The notes beneath the pieces are model-generated. The model saw only the letters and a program-made list of their open reading frames with translations, was not told the DNA's origin and did no database searches. Source: Proteles cristata cristata (taxonomy: Eukaryota; Chordata; Mammalia; Carnivora; Hyaenidae). From it: a stretch of DNA of 64,000 nucleotides. Position numbers and translations under genes: made by a program. Shown piece after piece: positions 60,353 through 64,000 of the stretch (the first letter of the stretch is position 1; each line of letters opens with the position of its first letter). The DNA lies in NCBI GenBank assembly GCA_017311185.1, contig JAESUZ010001712.1, forward strand, positions 1,116,001 through 1,180,000, given 5' to 3'.

Positions 60353-61370
60353 AAAAAATTTTTTTTAAACCAAGAATGAGAAAAAAGTCCATTCTAGATT
60401 ACCTGATTTGGCTTTCAGTTTGAATAAAATACCATGACTGTTATTTTTTTCTCCTAGAGATAGTGCCCTCAACAACTGGCTCACTCACTTCTTTCAAATT
60501 ATCTACTCCGTGTGGACATAAAAGTTATTTTGTATAGAACAGGAATTTTGTCTCCTCAAATTAACCTAAAAACCTACAGCAGCTCCATTTCCCATCCTGC
60601 TTCAAATATTTTTTTTCTAAATGGAAAAAAGATCCACAAAATGCATTTTACAGAATTGTGTTTACATAGATATATTAAATGGTTCCCTTGCATACTTTAC
60701 AGAGATACAGAAGACAGCACATTAGAGGGACCTAATGTAGAACTGCATACACAGACTGTAAGAGCCTTCAAACATCAAAAAGGATATTAATAGGAACATA
60801 GGACAAGGTTTTCAGCTCGAGAATGGGCAACACAAATTAATGAATCAAGAGGACTTTAGAAGGCATTTCAGTAAAATAGATAAAAATGTATTAGCAGGGC
60901 AGAATGAACAACACAGGTCTAAGAATGACATAGAAGAATGGAAATTTTTCTTGATACAAACAGGAAAAACCCTAAGTTACAAAAACTCAGACACCAAACT
61001 GGAGACATTGTGGAAGTTTTGTGGTCAAGGTAGGTCTTGGGCTCCCCCTTGGGGGGGTGGGTAGAATTTGACTAGAAAAGCAAAGAGGCAGAGGAAGGAG
61101 CAGAGTATCACAGGGGCATGAGGGAATAAAAAGGTGTGAGGTGGGGGTGAGAATGAATGGAGATCACCAGATGAGACCAGAAGTTACCATGGGATCACAT
61201 GCATTGAGCCACACGAAGGCTGTGCCATTACAGCTTGAAGAAGACATTGTCCGTGGGCACCTTTTCTCTAACCAGAATTTTTTTCAAATCTGGATAACCT
61301 AAACTTGGCCTTTCTAAAATATGACCAAAAACTTTACCCTGAAAGGTATGCTTATAAGTCTAACATATAA
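60351..61370. other. Single-copy intronic sequence
   Basis: No exon or clear repeat. G7 run near 61050. Confidence 0.4.
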
Positions 61371-61377
61371 AAAATGA

Positions 61378-61937
61378 TACACACACATATTATATACATA
61401 TATATACACACACATATACACACAGATATACACACACATGCATAGACACATACACACATACATATATGCACATACCTATACACACATACACACACACACC
61501 TATAAACACATATACACACATACCTATACACACATACATGCACATATGCATACACATACATACACACACACCTATACACACATAAATACACATACTTACA
61601 CATACTTATATACACCCACACATACACACACAAACATATACACATATATACATATATGCACATACATACATATACATACACATGCACATATATACATATA
61701 CACATACACATATATACACACATATATGCACACATAGTTCCTGACACAAGTACACATGTATACACGCAATACATATAAACACATATACATACATATACAT
61801 AGAGATATACACATATTCATAGATACATATATACATATAGATACACAAATATATACATCTATTTCTAGATACACATATACATATGTGTATCTATATATAT
61901 GTGTGTATCTATCTATCTATCTATATATATATATATA
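61378..61937 (+). repeat. 560-bp compound CA/TA microsatellite
   Basis: Imperfect alternating purine-pyrimidine array of tacaca, catata, cacatg and similar hexamer-like units. It runs into (CTAT)n at 61905-61923 and (TA)n at 61921-61936. It generates long spurious open frames on both strands (YVCMCVY- and HTYTHIH-type). Confidence 0.97.
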
Positions 61938-62579
61938 CCTCCCTCTAGAAGAGACTTTCAATGGTTCATTAATTTTATATTTAGTATTTATAATATGGGA
62001 CAGATGGATCCGTAGCTCCCCAATGACAATTTCCCCAGAGGAATTACCACTCCCAGTGTACATGTTCACACCAACAACAAAAAATCTGCTGATAAACAAG
62101 TCATGCTCTGGTGATTCTCAACTCCAGAGGCATGATATTTGTGTTCAGGGACCGGGATGACAAAAGACTGCAAGTAATCTGGAATTAATATTAGAAACCA
62201 AATTTTGAAAATAATTTTTAGAACTTAGAGTAGACACAGGGTTTCCCTATAAGAAAGTCATCTCCGATCCGCTTGCTAAGTCAGGTAGAAAGTGCTGGAG
62301 CTGAATCATGAGGACTGCCTGCAAGTTTATTTTAGCTGCCCTTATGCCCCTGTTCACCTATGTATGCCCGTGGGATTGCATACACTTCCATGTTGTGTTC
62401 AGGACGGGAAATGGTTAAGAGCTGCAGGAGAATGCCAGCTTCACAGAGTCCATGCAAGTCACAGCCATCTCCAGCTCAAAAGCATAGCACTCCTTCTTGG
62501 ATAGCTTGTTCAAGTTTATTAAAACGCACTTTGACTTTTCTCAGGAAATTCTGACCTCCATTAAAAGCATATTATACTA
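61938..62579. other. Single-copy intronic sequence
   Basis: No exon or clear repeat. Confidence 0.4.
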
Positions 62580-62803
62580 TGGGACGCCTGGGTGGCTCAG
62601 TCAGTTAAGCATCTGACTTCGGCTCAGGTCATGATCTCACAGTTAGTGGGTTCGAGCCCCATGTCGGGCTTTGTGCTAACAGCTAGCTCAGAGCCTGGAG
62701 CCTGTCTTTGGATTCTGTGTCTCCCTCTCTCTCTGACCCTCCCCTGCTCATGCTGTCTCTATCTCTCTCTCAAAAATAAATAAAACACTAAAAAAATTTT
62801 TTT
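62580..62803 (+). mobile_element. Young full-length feline CAN-SINE
   Basis: Head gggacgcctgggtggctcag, gtgggttcgagccccatgtc, ctctgaccctcccctgctca, tail aaaaataaataaaacacta. Exact 19-bp target duplication ttaaaagcatattatacta at 62561-62579 and 62804-62822. Confidence 0.96.
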
Positions 62804-63034
62804 TTAAAAGCATATTATACTAAGGAACATTTTCCATACTTAGATAACTGAGTGAAGAATTACGTTTGAATTTTGCTTTGCCATTCCAAGGTCCTCTATA
62901 CACAGTGGTGGTGTGTAAATTCATAACTCTTCTTGAGTCAGTCTAAAATTTTCATAGTTTCTGTTTATGTCTTAAAAGAAGGAGCTAGAATGACCCCCGT
63001 AACTCCTGGAACACACTTGAGCAGGCATTACAAA

Positions 63035-63265
63035 GCATGGGTATTATAGCTAGACAGACATGGATTCAAACCCTAACACTCAACTCACCACTTGAGTAAT
63101 CTTAGACAGGTGACCTGACCTCTGTGACTCAATTTCCTCACTTACAAAATAGCGATAATAGGAACTGTCTTCTAGAATTCATCTCAAGATGAAATAATAA
63201 ATATAGAGTAGTTAGCATAGTTCTTGACACAAAATGTGTTTCTACAATCAACCTATTAGCACAGT
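63035..63265 (+). mobile_element. MIR SINE, nearly complete
   Basis: gctagacagacatggattca, accacttgagtaatcttaga, caggtgacctgacctctgtg, actcaatttcctcacttaca, atagagtagttagcatagtt. Confidence 0.88.
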
Positions 63266-63867
63266 GTCTCATTAACATTCTAACACATTTCTTTTCTAAA
63301 AGCCTAGATTAACTGTTCAGTGTTGTCTTTTTTAACAAGAGTAACTCATCTTTATGAAATTATTTCTCCTTGAAACTACTTTTCCTATCCATGAGATGAG
63401 AGTAAAACCACTTGCCCTGCTAATATCACAGAATGAAGAAAGTCAGCAGTAAGTATGGGAAAACTGAATATGTAAAAGTTATTGATGGCAAATTTTAATC
63501 TGAAATTCATTATTCTGAAATAAGCATACCATGGATGCTATGGAGAAACAAAGACATGTCAGCAGCACTGTATCATGACTCAAGACCTGTTCCTAAGCCT
63601 TCTCTAATGAATTTTAATTCATTTTAATCATACAGTGATTCAGTATCTCCATGTGATAGTGATTCACGTGTTTTAATTTGCCAAATGTTGCTTCTTGATT
63701 ATTTTCAGAAAGGTTTTTGAGCTCTTTCTTAGGAAAGTCACGACTTGGAGAGTGAATAATAAGTCAGTTATTATTTTAGTCCAACCAAAGCTAAATCATA
63801 TTTATTCCTAATCTAGATCACTACTCATATAGTGATGATTAAATTAGAAGCAGCTCATGGTACAGCT

Positions 63868-64000
63868 AGTGAGGCATGAACTTCTGGGATTTGAATACCA
63901 GTTCAGTCATTTATTAGCTAGACTTAATTGCCAGCAATTTCTTTTACCTTTCTGAACTTGCATCTGAGAAATGGGAATGAGACAGCTATTTCTTAAAGGA
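63868..64000 (+). mobile_element. MIR SINE, cut by the window edge
   Basis: ttctgggatttgaataccag, ttcagtcatttattagctag, ctttctgaacttgcatctga, gaaatgggaatgagacagct. Confidence 0.78.

Noticed and set aside
61352..61874. Long cysteine/tyrosine/valine-rich and histidine/threonine-rich open frames on both strands
   Set aside because: They are translations of the CA/TA microsatellite; periodic dinucleotides give stop-free frames by chance.
1..64000. A novel multi-gene system, CRISPR array or endogenous virus
   Set aside because: No repeat-spacer pattern, no gene cluster and no retroviral gag/pol/env frame was seen; the window reads as mammalian introns.

Overview
The window is vertebrate nuclear DNA from a cat-like carnivoran, most likely a felid. 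The main evidence is about 29 copies of a tRNA-Lys-derived CAN-SINE of the feline type. These have a head like GGGGCACCTGGGTGGCTCAG, a CT-rich 3' region, an AATAAATAAA motif and an A tail. A carnivore-type L1 3' end and AT-rich intron-like sequence agree with this. Nothing prokaryotic is present (no operons, CRISPR or IS elements), and no long open reading frame is a gene.

The only genic signal is three small internal coding exons on the minus strand: exon A 47726-47792 (67 bp), exon B 26837-26885 (49 bp) and exon C 2286-2359 (74 bp). Each has an AG acceptor behind a pyrimidine-rich tract and a GT donor. Their phases chain exactly (A ends in phase 0, B runs 0 to 1, C runs 1 to 0), and exons A and C are each open in one frame only. 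They are separated by introns of about 20.8 and 24.5 kb. Together they encode about 63 residues, an acidic then helical, hydrophilic stretch of a protein I could not identify. The whole window is therefore probably the interior of one large gene transcribed right to left, with the 5' end beyond base 64000 and the 3' end before base 1.

The rest is repeat-rich intron. Positions 1-12900 hold old MIR and L2 pieces and three minus-strand SINEs. Positions 12900-20900 are mostly single-copy, with a candidate regulatory stretch near 15.4-16.6 kb. Positions 21-25.4 kb hold three old L1 ORF2/3' fragments. Positions 27.6-35.2 kb are the densest SINE cluster; it includes a tail-to-tail SINE pair sharing one target site three times over, and a recent 5'-truncated L1. 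Positions 35.6-53.4 kb mix L2, L1 and SINEs. Positions 55.5-58.1 kb hold two antisense L1 fragments, one split by two SINEs. Positions 61.4-61.9 kb are a 560-bp compound CA/TA microsatellite. I found no novel multi-gene system. The notable points are the unidentified gene and several well-preserved insertion histories.
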